From Phytomonospora endophytica (GTDB taxonomy: Bacteria; Actinomycetota; Actinomycetes; Mycobacteriales; Micromonosporaceae): DNA of 64,000 nucleotides. The notes below the pieces were generated by a model that worked only from the letters and a program-made list of their open reading frames with translations, was not told the origin of the DNA and ran no database searches. The stretch is taken from NCBI RefSeq assembly GCF_014202425.1, contig NZ_JACHGT010000001.1:289160-353159 (forward strand), written 5' to 3'. Positions 54,795-63,447 of this stretch are shown piece after piece. The position numbers were made by a program, and so were the translations under genes. How positions within the stretch are numbered: position 1 is the first letter of the stretch; each line of letters begins with the position of its first letter.

Positions 54795-55901
54795 CTAGCT
54801 GTTGCCGGTGAGGGTGGTGACGCCGCAGCCGAGCTTTCCGGTGCCGACGGTGGAGGCGCGGTAGCCGAAGCCGAACAGCTCGGTGACGCGCTTGGGGGTG
54901 CCGGCGACGGTGACGGTCTTGGTGCAGAGCGCCGAGTCGTTGCCGGTGAAGTTGGCGTCGATGACCGGGTTGGTCAGGTCCGCCGTGGGGAGGACGTTGT
55001 AGACGTCGCGCACGATCGGGAAGTTGGTGTTGAGGACACCGCCGGTCACCGGGGCGGTGCCGCCGATGGACAGCAGGGTTGACGGGCCGCGGCGGTCGGT
55101 GACGGTCACGCCCGTCGCCGTGGCGATGGCCGCGGAGTTGCTCTGTGCGATGTACTGGCCGACCGAGAACGGCAGGATGTAGTCCTCGTGTCCGGCCAGG
55201 ACGGTGCCGTCGTGCTCCTGGATCGTGTTGTTCAGGTCTTCGAGGCACGGGTAGAGGCCACCGGCGATGTCGGCCTCGGTGATGCCCATCTGGGCCAGCC
55301 AGAACTGGCGGGTGCCGGAACCGGACTGGATGAGCAGCGGCGTCACCGGCTCACCGGCGATGGTGGTGTCCAGGCACTGGTACACGCGCTGGATCTGGGT
55401 GAAGGTCACGTTGGTGGGCAGGAGGCTGTTGGAGTTGATCGCCACCGTCACCGCGTCCACGCCGAAGGGCACGTAGGTGTAGGTCGAACCGGCGCTGCGT
55501 GGCCCGGCCGAGGAACGCGCGAAGTCGACGCAGCCGGTGATGGTCTTGCCCTGCCACGGGGTGCCGTTCTCGGAGGCGATGAGCGCGTCACGGCCCTGGC
55601 TGGAACCGTTGGGGCGCACCAGGCCGGTGCAGTTGGCGTTGGAGGCGGCGGCCTTGGTGGTGATGGTCGACGAGCCGCGGGCGTCCCACGAGTCGAGGAT
55701 CGGGTTGCCGCCGCTGTCGTCCAGGACGGCGCCGAAGCCGTTGAGGGCGTCCTGCGTGGTGTCGGAGCCGACACCGGCGAGGGCGCCGTAGGGCGGCGGG
55801 GCGGGGTTCGGGTCGGCCTGGGCCGGGGAGGCCGTCAGCGCGAGGGAGAGGACCGCGGCACCGAGGCCGAGGAGGGTCGCCGAGAAGGTTCTCACCTTCA
55901 T
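54795..55901 (-). CDS. Secreted PstS-like substrate-binding protein
   Basis: 368 aa. Signal peptide about 1-33 (ASPAQAD) without lipobox. Class II binding-protein fold related to PstS: GVGSDTTQDALNGFG (the phosphate-loop position of GAGSTF in PstS), VDFARSSAGPRSAG, TYVPFGVDAVTVAIN, IQSGSGTRQFWLAQMG and ILPFSVGQYIAQSN. Cys residues are paired along the chain. The ligand may differ from phosphate because the first anion loop is altered. ATG 55901 has AAAGG upstream; 147 bp separate it from the upstream terminator, so it probably has its own promoter. It is the only one of the three binding proteins here without a membrane tail. Confidence 0.85.
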   Translation of the reverse strand: MKVRTFSATLLGLGAAVLSLALTASPAQADPNPAPPPYGALAGVGSDTTQDALNGFGAVLDDSGGNPILDSWDARGSSTITTKAAASNANCTGLVRPNGSSQGRDALIASENGTPWQGKTITGCVDFARSSAGPRSAGSTYTYVPFGVDAVTVAINSNSLLPTNVTFTQIQRVYQCLDTTIAGEPVTPLLIQSGSGTRQFWLAQMGITEADIAGGLYPCLEDLNNTIQEHDGTVLAGHEDYILPFSVGQYIAQSNSAAIATATGVTVTDRRGPSTLLSIGGTAPVTGGVLNTNFPIVRDVYNVLPTADLTNPVIDANFTGNDSALCTKTVTVAGTPKRVTELFGFGYRASTVGTGKLGCGVTTLTGNS

Positions 55902-56048
55902 TGTCTTACCTTTCTGCAAAGGAAAGAATGGTGCGGCCGATTGGGTCCGCCAATGGCCACCAACAGGATGGATCTCGGTCGATTAACACGGTCAGTGCTG
56001 TTGGCCGAACAGTTCGGGGGCTGTTCTTGCGACATTCTTTACGTCGAA

Positions 56049-56097
56049 TGAACGGGCAGGTCGGCGTCGCTCGACGGCCCGTCGACCTGCCCGTTCA
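56049..56097 (-). terminator. Terminator of the pstC-A-S block
   Basis: A perfect 15-bp stem (56049-56063 with 56083-56097) with a 19-nt loop begins 3 nt after the stop codon of the large binding protein. It marks the end of the coupled five-gene block. Confidence 0.75.
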
Positions 56098-56100
56098 GGC

Positions 56101-58581
56101 TCAAGGGTCCAATGTCATGCGGTGCCGCCCGGCGAATCTCCGGATCGTCGGACCGGCCAGAATTCCGGTGCCGCCGAGGACCAGTGCCGCGACCAGCGCG
56201 AAACGGATGACGCCGAGCACGATCGCCCGCGTCGCGTCCGATTGCCCGATCGCTTCGGTGCTGGGCAGGACCGTCCCACTCGGCGTTCCGCTCGGTGTGC
56301 CGCCGCCAGCGGGCACACCGGGCCTGCCGGGCGGACCCCCGGCGCCGCCGGGTCCCGTGGTCGGCGCGGTGACCGCGACCTTCTCCAGCTCCTCGGCGGC
56401 CTCGCGGGCCGTGTCCCGGAAGGCGGCGGGCAACGGCGTGTACCCGCGAGGGAGCTGTCCCGCGCTCTCCCCGGACTCCTGGCCCGGCCCGGCGGCGTGC
56501 CGGATGAAGGCGGCGTAGGCCTTCAGTGAGTCGCGGTCGAGGGACTTGTTCACCGCCGCGTAGGTCACCGAGGTGAGCGGGTAGGCGCCCGGCGTGGAAA
56601 CCCCGGGATCGGTCGCGACGACCCCGCTCGCCGCCGTGGGCCGCATCGCCGTCGCCGCGGCGATCATCCCGGCGCCGTCGGGTTTCACGAACTCGCCGGC
56701 CCTGTTGCGCAGGCTGGCGGTGTAGAGCCCGTACCGGGCCGCGGACGCGGCGTCGGTGATGGCGAGGTGATAGCGGCGTCCCGGCTGGCGGGGTGCGTCG
56801 GCGACGAAGGCCGGTGGGAGCTTGTTCTCGTCCCAGAAGGTCTTCGACAGGGCGTCGCCGCGCAGGGTCAGCTGGGCCGACTTGTGCATCGACGTCGAGT
56901 ACGGGCGCAGGTCGAGCGTGCAGTAACCGGGCGGCGGGACCTTGCTGTTCGCCCGATGGCACGCGGGATCGGCCTTCGGGTAGTCACCTCGGGAGGCGGC
57001 CGCCGCCGGGTCGGTGACCCGATAGTTCGGGTTGACCTTCATACCCCACGGGTCGGCCCGACCGCCGATCCACGCGGCCGCCTCGGCGTCGGCGAGGATC
57101 CAGCTCCACACCGCCCGCGCCGAGGCGGAGTCGCCGATCGTCGTCATCAGCCCGAAAGGTTGTGAGGCGAGTGGATGGAAGTGCTTGAAGAAGGGCTGGA
57201 GCTCCAGGAACTCCGGATCGTTGGTGAGCGAGCGGGGATTGCCCGCCAGGTGGGCGGCCTCGCCCTGGTTCCCGCCCGGCACGTCGGCCGGATACGACTG
57301 GGTCAGCAGCTTCGCGACCAGCCTCGGCGTCAGCTTCAGGTCCTTGATCGCCGTGGCGTAGCGGGCCTTGGCGTCCGGGTCGGCGGCGTTCTCGGTGGCG
57401 GCGTCGATGTTGAACGCGATCACCGTCCCCGACAGCGTCACCGGTGCGTGCACGACTTGTTTCGGGCCGTCGGCGGCGGTCACCGGGTCGGCGGTGAAGG
57501 CCATCCCCGGAGCCCCGGGGTTGCCGCCGGCGACCTGCGAGCGCGCGAGGGCGTCGCCGATCGTGCTGTACCCGAACACCGGCCCGGAATCGGCGCACAG
57601 CTTCGGCTGCCAGGAGGTGACCGCCTCGGCGACCAGTTCGGAGCCGACGGTCCGGTACTCCTTGGCGCCCAGCGGGCAGAAGGCCCCGATCGGGCTGAAC
57701 TCCAGCGGCACCACGAGGCGGTCGGCGAAGATCCCGCCCTGCAGCGGGGAACCGTCGAGTTTCGTGCGCTCCGGCACCGGCGTCCCGTCCACGCGTTCGT
57801 TCCCGCGCGGCACGATCACCAGCCAGCAGCCGCGGGCGCGGCCGCCGTCGACGGCCCCGCAGCCGAGCGCGGGCGCCTCGACGGCCGTCTGCGCCTCGAA
57901 GATGACGCGCCCGGTCCCGTCGCCGGTGGTGCGGGCGGCGGGAATCTCGTTGGTGGTGAAGGGATTGAAGAACTCCGCGAGCGTCTGGTGCGCGCTCGTG
58001 GGCTTCCCGTCGCCGTCGACCATCGGGTCGTTCGCGCTGCCGTCGGGGGTCCGCTCACCGGTCACCGCCTTGAACGGCACCGACTGCGCGCCCTCCGGAA
58101 GCGGCTCGGCCGGGTCCTCCCCGTAACGCTCGATCCGGCCGCGCCCGTCGGTGTCCTCGCCGCCCAGCCCCAGCGACGTGTTGAGCAGCGAGGCGGAGTA
58201 GCCGTACTGGCAGGTCTCTCGGAAGTCGGCCGCGTTCGGATCGGGCCCCCAGCACTGCATGAGCTGGAGGTAGTTCGCCTCGAAACCCAGGCGGGTCGGA
58301 GCGCCACCGGTCCAGGTGACCGTCAAGGCCTCACTGGTGAGGCCCTTCGTCTTCGAGACCGTCACCTTCAGACCCGTGAAAGGCCCACCGGCGGGCGCCT
58401 CGACGGTCAGTTCCGACGCGTCGGCCGCCTCATCGGCGTGGGCGGCCTGCCCGGGTGGGCCGAGTGGTGCCAGACCGAGCCCGAGCGCCGCCGACAGCAG
58501 GACGGCGCCGAAGAACACGCGACGGGAGGACGGCCGCGCCGACGGCCTCGTGGCCCGCGCGATGGGGAATCGGATTCTCAT
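56101..58581 (-). CDS. Large membrane-tethered PstS-like binding protein
   Basis: 826 aa. Signal peptide about 1-50 (long, basic, ending AAHADE), then a ~130-residue beta domain with TVSKTKGLTSEALTVTWTGG. Two binding-protein-like lobes follow (NIDAATENAADPDAKARYATAIKDL; DDDGRADPW-free region with PYSTSMHKSAQLTLRGDALSK; GMIAAATAMRPTAASGV). A Pro/Gly/Thr linker (~740-775) leads to one C-terminal helix and a short basic tail. There is no LPxTG-type motif, so it is an integral tail anchor. ATG 58581 overlaps the pstS stop codon (ATGA), giving strict coupling. The ligand is unknown; it may capture a phosphorylated compound or act as an accessory wall-spanning receptor. Confidence 0.8.
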   Translation of the reverse strand: MRIRFPIARATRPSARPSSRRVFFGAVLLSAALGLGLAPLGPPGQAAHADEAADASELTVEAPAGGPFTGLKVTVSKTKGLTSEALTVTWTGGAPTRLGFEANYLQLMQCWGPDPNAADFRETCQYGYSASLLNTSLGLGGEDTDGRGRIERYGEDPAEPLPEGAQSVPFKAVTGERTPDGSANDPMVDGDGKPTSAHQTLAEFFNPFTTNEIPAARTTGDGTGRVIFEAQTAVEAPALGCGAVDGGRARGCWLVIVPRGNERVDGTPVPERTKLDGSPLQGGIFADRLVVPLEFSPIGAFCPLGAKEYRTVGSELVAEAVTSWQPKLCADSGPVFGYSTIGDALARSQVAGGNPGAPGMAFTADPVTAADGPKQVVHAPVTLSGTVIAFNIDAATENAADPDAKARYATAIKDLKLTPRLVAKLLTQSYPADVPGGNQGEAAHLAGNPRSLTNDPEFLELQPFFKHFHPLASQPFGLMTTIGDSASARAVWSWILADAEAAAWIGGRADPWGMKVNPNYRVTDPAAAASRGDYPKADPACHRANSKVPPPGYCTLDLRPYSTSMHKSAQLTLRGDALSKTFWDENKLPPAFVADAPRQPGRRYHLAITDAASAARYGLYTASLRNRAGEFVKPDGAGMIAAATAMRPTAASGVVATDPGVSTPGAYPLTSVTYAAVNKSLDRDSLKAYAAFIRHAAGPGQESGESAGQLPRGYTPLPAAFRDTAREAAEELEKVAVTAPTTGPGGAGGPPGRPGVPAGGGTPSGTPSGTVLPSTEAIGQSDATRAIVLGVIRFALVAALVLGGTGILAGPTIRRFAGRHRMTLDP

Positions 58582-60194
58582 GCTCGGCTCCGTTTGCGCC
58601 GGTCGCGCAGTCGTGACAGCAGGGGAGGGGTGAAGATGAGCGCACCGAGACCGATCCCGGCCAGCAGCATCGCGGTGTGATGGGGACTCCAGCCCCCGCC
58701 GCCGTCGAGTGAGACGGGCACGCCGAAGACACCGAGGTCCTCCCCGTCCTGCCAGTCGGCGCCCGCGCCGGGGCCGTTGCCCGAGCCGGGTGCGCCCGAA
58801 AGGCCGAGCCCGTTGCTCGCGCCGCCCGGACCGGACCCGCCGGGCCCGTTGCCTTGCGCGCCCGGCGATACCGGCGTCGGCGCCTCGGCGCCGCCGGTCC
58901 CGGTCGTGCATTGCGTCGCACCCTTCCGGTCGCATTCGGGGGGCTGTGGCGCGTTGGCGGCGAGGGTGTTGGTGCCGTCCTTGGAGAACGTCGGGTTGTT
59001 GCATCCGGCGATGTCGATGTTCTTGGCGTCGGCGCCCGACAGCGCCCGTACCTTGCGGATCTGGTCGAGCCCGGCCCGCACCAGGTTGATGGGCAGCGGC
59101 GAGTAGCCGAGCACGTCGGCCTGCTGCTGCCCTTCGCACAGGAAGTAGTAGCCGAACTCGCTGACGGTGTAGGCCTTGTTGAGCGTGAGGCCGTTCTCCA
59201 GCCGCGTCGGGATGATCATGTACGAGTACGACGACAGGGGATAGGCGCGCTTGTCGCCGTTGCGGTAGACGCCTTCGAGCTTCTGCGTCAGGTAGGACGG
59301 TGAGCCCTGGTCCTCGTTGATGGCGGCCCCGAGCAGTCCCACCGCGACGCCGGTCGCCTTCGGCTCGATGTAGTAGCCGCTGGAGTTGAGGACCTTAGCC
59401 ACCGGGAACCGCGCGTTGAGCGCGTAGGAGTACTCGACGTAGGTGATGGCGCCCTCGGCGTAGTCCTGCTTGACGTAACCGGCGACGCCGTTGGAGCCGT
59501 TGGCCTTGATGAACTCGGTGCCCGCGACCGGGTAGTACGACGTCTGCCCGCACGGTGTGGAGATCCCCAGGCGGGCGCAGTAGGAGTTCCAGGCCGCCTG
59601 GTGCTCGGTCTTCATCCACGTGGTGAGCTGCGCCGTCGTGCCCGACCCGTCCGAGCGCACGACCGGCACGACCTTGCGCGCGGGAAGGGCCAGGCCGGGG
59701 TTGTCGGCCTTGACCGCCGGGTCGTTCCACTGGGTGATGACCCCGGTGAAGATCTTGACCAGGGTGTCGCCGGACAGGCGCAGGTTCGTCACCCGCCGCC
59801 CGCCGATCTTGAGGTTGTACATGAACGCCGTTCCGCCCGCCACGATCGGCATGTAGGCGTAACCGCGGGCCGGGGGCGGGTCGGCGTTGTGGTCGACGGC
59901 GTCGGTGAGTCCGTAGGGGATCTCCGAGACGGCCAGGTCGACCGTGCCCTCCTTGAACTGGCGGCGGCCGTCGGAGGAGCCGGTGCCGGCGTAGTTGACC
60001 ACGATCCCGTACTGCTGGACGTTGGCGGCCCACTGGTCGATGGCGTTCTGGCTCCAGGTCGACCCGGCGCCGCTGACGGGCACATAGGACGGTGCCGCGT
60101 AGGCCGGCGACGTCCACCACAGCGCGAGGACGATGATCGCGGCGGCCACGCGCGCGGTGTTGAGCCGGACGCGTCGGCGGGCCTCAGGGGACAT
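58578..60194 (-). CDS. pstS: Phosphate-binding protein PstS, membrane-tethered form
   Basis: 538 aa. Signal peptide about 1-33 (SPAYAA). Canonical PstS loops: VSGAGSTWSQNAIDQW, YAGTGSSDGRRQFKEGTVDLAVSEIPY, IFTGVITQWNDPAV, VVRSDGSGTTAQLTTW and NGVAGYVKQ; these bind the phosphate oxyanion. A Cys-containing C-terminal region and a Gly/Pro-rich linker (~425-490) end in a hydrophobic helix and a basic tail (SRLRDRRKRSRA). It is thus anchored by a C-terminal helix rather than as a lipoprotein, unlike standard PstS, and ~150 residues longer. Its start overlaps pstA by 11 nt. Confidence 0.92.
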   Translation of the reverse strand: MSPEARRRVRLNTARVAAAIIVLALWWTSPAYAAPSYVPVSGAGSTWSQNAIDQWAANVQQYGIVVNYAGTGSSDGRRQFKEGTVDLAVSEIPYGLTDAVDHNADPPPARGYAYMPIVAGGTAFMYNLKIGGRRVTNLRLSGDTLVKIFTGVITQWNDPAVKADNPGLALPARKVVPVVRSDGSGTTAQLTTWMKTEHQAAWNSYCARLGISTPCGQTSYYPVAGTEFIKANGSNGVAGYVKQDYAEGAITYVEYSYALNARFPVAKVLNSSGYYIEPKATGVAVGLLGAAINEDQGSPSYLTQKLEGVYRNGDKRAYPLSSYSYMIIPTRLENGLTLNKAYTVSEFGYYFLCEGQQQADVLGYSPLPINLVRAGLDQIRKVRALSGADAKNIDIAGCNNPTFSKDGTNTLAANAPQPPECDRKGATQCTTGTGGAEAPTPVSPGAQGNGPGGSGPGGASNGLGLSGAPGSGNGPGAGADWQDGEDLGVFGVPVSLDGGGGWSPHHTAMLLAGIGLGALIFTPPLLSRLRDRRKRSRA

Positions 60195-61425
60195 GGGTTT
60201 CCTCCGGTCGTTTCATGGGGGCCGCCCGCGAGGTGAACCGCCGGTGGTCCCGGCGCGAGGACCTGGCCCGCCGGCGGCTCTGCCCGGGCGACAGCTGCCC
60301 GGCTCCGCGGCCGCCGATCAGGCGGGCGACGACGAACAGGATCAGCACCAGGGCCATCAGCGTGGCGGCCGTGCCGAAGCCGCGCGCGACCATCGACGGC
60401 TCCGGCGACCTGGTGAACTCGTAGGTGGCCAGAGGCAGCGACACCTGCGGGCCGGAGAACGGGTCGATGTTGAGGGTCTTGGTGAAACCCGCGGTCAGCA
60501 GCACCGGCGAGGTCTCGCCGACACCCCGCGCGGCGCCGAGGATCACCGAGGTAGTCAGCCCGGACCTCGCCGTCGGCAGCACGACATGCCACACGGTCCG
60601 CCACTGCGAGGCGCCGAGGGTCAGCGACGCCTCCCGCAGCGTCTGGGGGACCAGCCGCAGCACCACGTCGGCGGCCCGGATGATGATCGGCAGCATCATC
60701 ACGCTGATCGCCAGCGACGCGGCGAAGCCGGACTTGCCGAAGTCGAGCACCAGTACCACCGCGGCGAACACGAACAGGCCGGCCACGATCGACGGGAGCG
60801 CGGTCATCGCCTCCACGATCGTGCGCACGAAACGGGTCAGCCCGCCCTTGACCTCCGACAGGTACACCGCACAGACGATTCCCAGCGGCACGGTCACGGC
60901 GAGGGAGATCGCCATCTGCTCCAGCGTGCCGATCGCCGCGTGCAGGATTCCCCCGCCGCTCAGGGGATCCAGCGGCCCGGTGACCGACATGTCCTCGGTG
61001 AGGAAGTTGAGGTGCGGCAGCGCGCCCGCGCCCTCGATGAAGGTGTAGACGACGACCACGATCAGCGCCGCCAGCACCAGGAAGCCCAGGCTGTGCACGG
61101 CGACCGACGCGATCCGGTCGCGGATCGCGGGGCCGGGATCGTCGAGGGACACCAGGAGCGTGTAGCAGCCCAGGAACGCCAGGTAGGTCACCACGACGAA
61201 CCCGAGGGTTCCCGTGAACGGCGTCAGGTATCCGAACAGCAGCACTCCGACGCCGACCGCCGCGGCCGCCGCGGCCGACACCGCGAACGCGTCGCCGCGC
61301 CGGGCGGTACCGATCCGGCGGCGTGGCCGCTCGTCGGAGGCCGACGGCACCGTCGGCGTCACGGTCTCCGCCTCGTCCACAAGGGACGTTGCTGCGTTCT
61401 CGGGGAGGATGAGTTCACGCGTCAC
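60184..61425 (-). CDS. pstA: Phosphate ABC transporter permease PstA
   Basis: 413 aa. About eight membrane helices; the usual six-helix PstA core (EQMAISLAVTVPLGIVCAVYLSE, ALPSIVAGLFVFA, LREASLTLGASQWRTVWHVVLPTA with the EAA coupling loop, GAARGVGETSPVLLTAGF). N-terminal extension of ~45 residues plus two extra helices, and a basic Arg/Ser-rich C-terminal tail. The GTG start overlaps pstC by 11 nt. Confidence 0.94.
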   Translation of the reverse strand: MTRELILPENAATSLVDEAETVTPTVPSASDERPRRRIGTARRGDAFAVSAAAAAAVGVGVLLFGYLTPFTGTLGFVVVTYLAFLGCYTLLVSLDDPGPAIRDRIASVAVHSLGFLVLAALIVVVVYTFIEGAGALPHLNFLTEDMSVTGPLDPLSGGGILHAAIGTLEQMAISLAVTVPLGIVCAVYLSEVKGGLTRFVRTIVEAMTALPSIVAGLFVFAAVVLVLDFGKSGFAASLAISVMMLPIIIRAADVVLRLVPQTLREASLTLGASQWRTVWHVVLPTARSGLTTSVILGAARGVGETSPVLLTAGFTKTLNIDPFSGPQVSLPLATYEFTRSPEPSMVARGFGTAATLMALVLILFVVARLIGGRGAGQLSPGQSRRRARSSRRDHRRFTSRAAPMKRPEETHVP

Positions 61426-62446
61426 CGGTGGCCCCCGATCGGCTCCGGGCGATGATCGTCGAGGCGATGAGGTTCACGATCAGCGTGAGCACGAACAAGG
61501 CGAGGCCCGCCGCCATGAGCGCCGACACCGCGAAGGGCGAGGCGTCGCCGTAGCGGTTGGCGATGAGCGCCGAGATCGAACTGGCGCCCGCCTGGAGGAT
61601 GTGCGGCTGGATCTCGTACACCAGCGAGATCGTCATGACCACGCCGATCGTCTCGCCGAGCGCGCGGCCCAGCCCGAGCATCGTCCCGCCGATCATGCCG
61701 CCCTTCCCGAAGGGGAGCACGACCGCGCGGATCATGCCCCAGCGCGTCGCGCCGAGGGCGTAGGCGCCTTCGCGTTCACCGACGGGCGCCTGCGAGAAGA
61801 CCTCCCGCATGACCGAGGAGGCGATCGGCGTGACCATCATCGCCACGACCAGCCCGGCGAGCAGCGTCGAGCGCGTGTAGACGGTCTCGGAGGCCAGGGG
61901 ATCGTTCGGGTCGACGCCTTCCACGGCGAACGGCGGGAGCCAGCCGAGCCACGTCGACATCCACCGCGCGACACCGAGGACGCTGCCCTCCATGAGGAAC
62001 GCGCCCCACAGGCCGTAGACGACGCTGGGCACCGCCGCCATCAGGTCCACGAGGTTCACCAGGAGCCTGCGCAGTCGGCCGGGGGCGTACTCGGAGATGT
62101 AGAGGGCCGTGCCGATCGCCAGCGGCACGGCGATGCCGATCGCGACGCTCGCGATCAGCAGTGTGCCGGTGAGGACGGCCGCGATGCCGAAATCGCCGCC
62201 TTCGGGGGCCCATTCCTCGGTGGTGAAGAAGGACCAGCCGGCGACGTGGAGGGCCTCCCAGCCCCGGTAGAGCAGGAAGCCGCCGACCAGGCACATGATG
62301 AGCAGGACGGCGAGGCCGCCGGCGCGGCTGACGCCGCGGAAGACGCGGTCGGCGGGCCCGGCGCGGTGGGCGAGGCGGCGAGGCCGGTCGGGCGGGTCAT
62401 GCTCGCGCCCGGCGGGCGTCGTCGTCTCGCTGAGGGTGGTGGTCAC
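61415..62446 (-). CDS. pstC: Phosphate ABC transporter permease PstC
   Basis: 343 aa, six to seven membrane helices. PstC features: a large external loop after the first helix, AVLTGTLLIASVAIGIAVPLAIGTALYISE, AAVPSVVYGLWGAFLM, REGAYALGATRWGMIRAVVLPFGKGG (EAA loop) and GLGRALGETIGVVMTISL. The GTG start at 62446 overlaps the stop codon of the small upstream gene (GTGA), which decides the start; the frame further upstream only rereads that gene. Confidence 0.94.
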   Translation of the reverse strand: MTTTLSETTTPAGREHDPPDRPRRLAHRAGPADRVFRGVSRAGGLAVLLIMCLVGGFLLYRGWEALHVAGWSFFTTEEWAPEGGDFGIAAVLTGTLLIASVAIGIAVPLAIGTALYISEYAPGRLRRLLVNLVDLMAAVPSVVYGLWGAFLMEGSVLGVARWMSTWLGWLPPFAVEGVDPNDPLASETVYTRSTLLAGLVVAMMVTPIASSVMREVFSQAPVGEREGAYALGATRWGMIRAVVLPFGKGGMIGGTMLGLGRALGETIGVVMTISLVYEIQPHILQAGASSISALIANRYGDASPFAVSALMAAGLALFVLTLIVNLIASTIIARSRSGATGDA

Positions 62447-62877
62447 CGGCGGATCTCTTTCGGGACGGGTGGCTGGGGCGGTGGCGGGAGTCCGTGGTGG
62501 CGGACGACCTGCACTCCGGAGGTGATCTCGGCGACGGGCACCGAGTCGAGAAAGCGTTCGAGGTTGTAGGCGCATTCACGCGCGCGCAGATATGAACGGC
62601 TCGATTCGGCGACGGGTATCCCGTCGAGTTCGATGAGCCAGCTCATTCGCCCGCTGCGGTCGTCGACGATTTGTGCGGAGGTGAGCCGGGCGGCTCCGGC
62701 TTGTAAATTCAGGACCGCGCCGCGGCATTCGAGATAGGTCGGATAACCGTCGGTGCAATTTCCGATTCGCCGGTTGTTCGCCGATATCAAGGTCCAGCGC
62801 AGCGGCCCCGCGGCGGCTTTCGTAACGGCGAGTGCGGTGTTGGGCAGGGTCTGGAAGATGAAGCGGGCGTGTTGCAC
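62443..62877 (-). CDS. Small YegP/DUF1508-like protein leading the pst block
   Basis: 144 aa from GTG 62877, chosen because GGGAGA lies 9 nt upstream; the in-frame ATG at 62976 is less likely because codons between the two starts lose the G/C third-position bias. Two similar halves: WTLISANNRRIGNCTDGYPT...CRGAVLNL and WLIELDGIPVAESSRSYLRARECAYNLERFL. The pattern of a beta hairpin then a Cys-containing helix recalls the duplicated YegP (DUF1508) fold, a weak family call. No signal peptide. It shares a GTGA overlap with pstC, so it is an obligate member of the block; I know of no such gene in ordinary pst operons. Confidence 0.7.
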   Translation of the reverse strand: MQHARFIFQTLPNTALAVTKAAAGPLRWTLISANNRRIGNCTDGYPTYLECRGAVLNLQAGAARLTSAQIVDDRSGRMSWLIELDGIPVAESSRSYLRARECAYNLERFLDSVPVAEITSGVQVVRHHGLPPPPQPPVPKEIRR

Positions 62878-62969
62878 TGCGGATACTCTCCCGGGCACTA
62901 GTACGCGGCGGTTTCGCCCGGGCGGCGACCGTTTCCGCGTTTCACTGCGTGCGGTATCAGGGGTAAGCG

Positions 62970-63034
62970 TGTTCATGACCGGTTACGCCCGCCGCAGGCC
63001 CACGTTCACAACGGACACGCAGCGCGTGAACGTG
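62970..63034. promoter_or_regulatory. Possible PhoP-binding region
   Basis: Direct 11-nt units GTTCATGACCG and GTTACGCCCGC (62970-62991) resemble the Streptomyces PHO box (GTTCACC-type repeats). They are followed by a perfect 9-bp inverted repeat CACGTTCAC (63001-63009) and GTGAACGTG (63026-63034). The site lies 93-157 bp upstream of the small gene that leads the pst block. Control by phosphate is inferred from position and motif only. Confidence 0.45.
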
Positions 63035-63134
63035 CGGTGTGGTCGGCGCCATTCTTCGAGGACGCCGGAATTCGGTTCGGGTTCGCTTTCCGGCCCCACG
63101 CGCGTCGTCTCCCGTCGGCTGCGCCGATTACCCC

Positions 63135-63164
63135 CTGACGACCGCCCGGTGCTTGTGCTACGGT
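63135..63164 (+). promoter_or_regulatory. Promoter of the T-box/aspartyl-tRNA synthetase transcript
   Basis: CTGACG (63135-63140) and TACGGT (63159-63164) with an 18-bp spacer predict a start near 63171, just before the first bases needed for the T-box stem I. Confidence 0.55.
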
Positions 63165-63170
63165 CCGTGG

Positions 63171-63447
63171 CACGGCATCGACGGAGCCGAGTAACACCCG
63201 CCGATCCGCGGACGAGAGAGCCACCGGCAGCTGTGAAGGTGGACCGCGGAACGGGTGCGAAGACCCTCCCGAGCCGCGGGAAGAAAGGTGTCGCGAGACG
63301 CCGAGTAGAGCCCGCCGGACTGGCCCACGAGACGGGTGTCATGAAGGCCGCGCGCAGCCGGTGCGCGGTGAAGGTGTGGTGGTACCGCGACTCCCCGTCG
63401 CCCACACCTCCGGGGATTCCCAGTGAATCAAGGAGGTGTGAGAGCAG
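63171..63447 (+). promoter_or_regulatory. Translational T-box riboswitch, Asp (GAC) specifier
   Basis: The leader senses uncharged tRNA. Stem I: GGAG (63183-63186) with CTCC (63266-63269), a specifier loop with AGTA (63190-63193) opposite GAA-GAC (63259-63264), helices 63195-63200/63252-63257 and 63206-63211/63244-63249, an AGAGAG bulge (63215-63220) and a distal hairpin 63221-63225/63238-63242. The specifier triplet reads GAC, Asp. The T-box proper (GGTGGTACCGCG) ends at 63389. GGTGTGG (63373-63379) can pair with CCACACC (63402-63408). Alternatively CACACCTCC (63403-63411) pairs perfectly with GGAGGTGTG (63432-63440), hiding the AAGGAGG ribosome site. No terminator is seen, so control is at translation. 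Uncharged tRNA-Asp should open the ribosome site. Confidence 0.9.
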
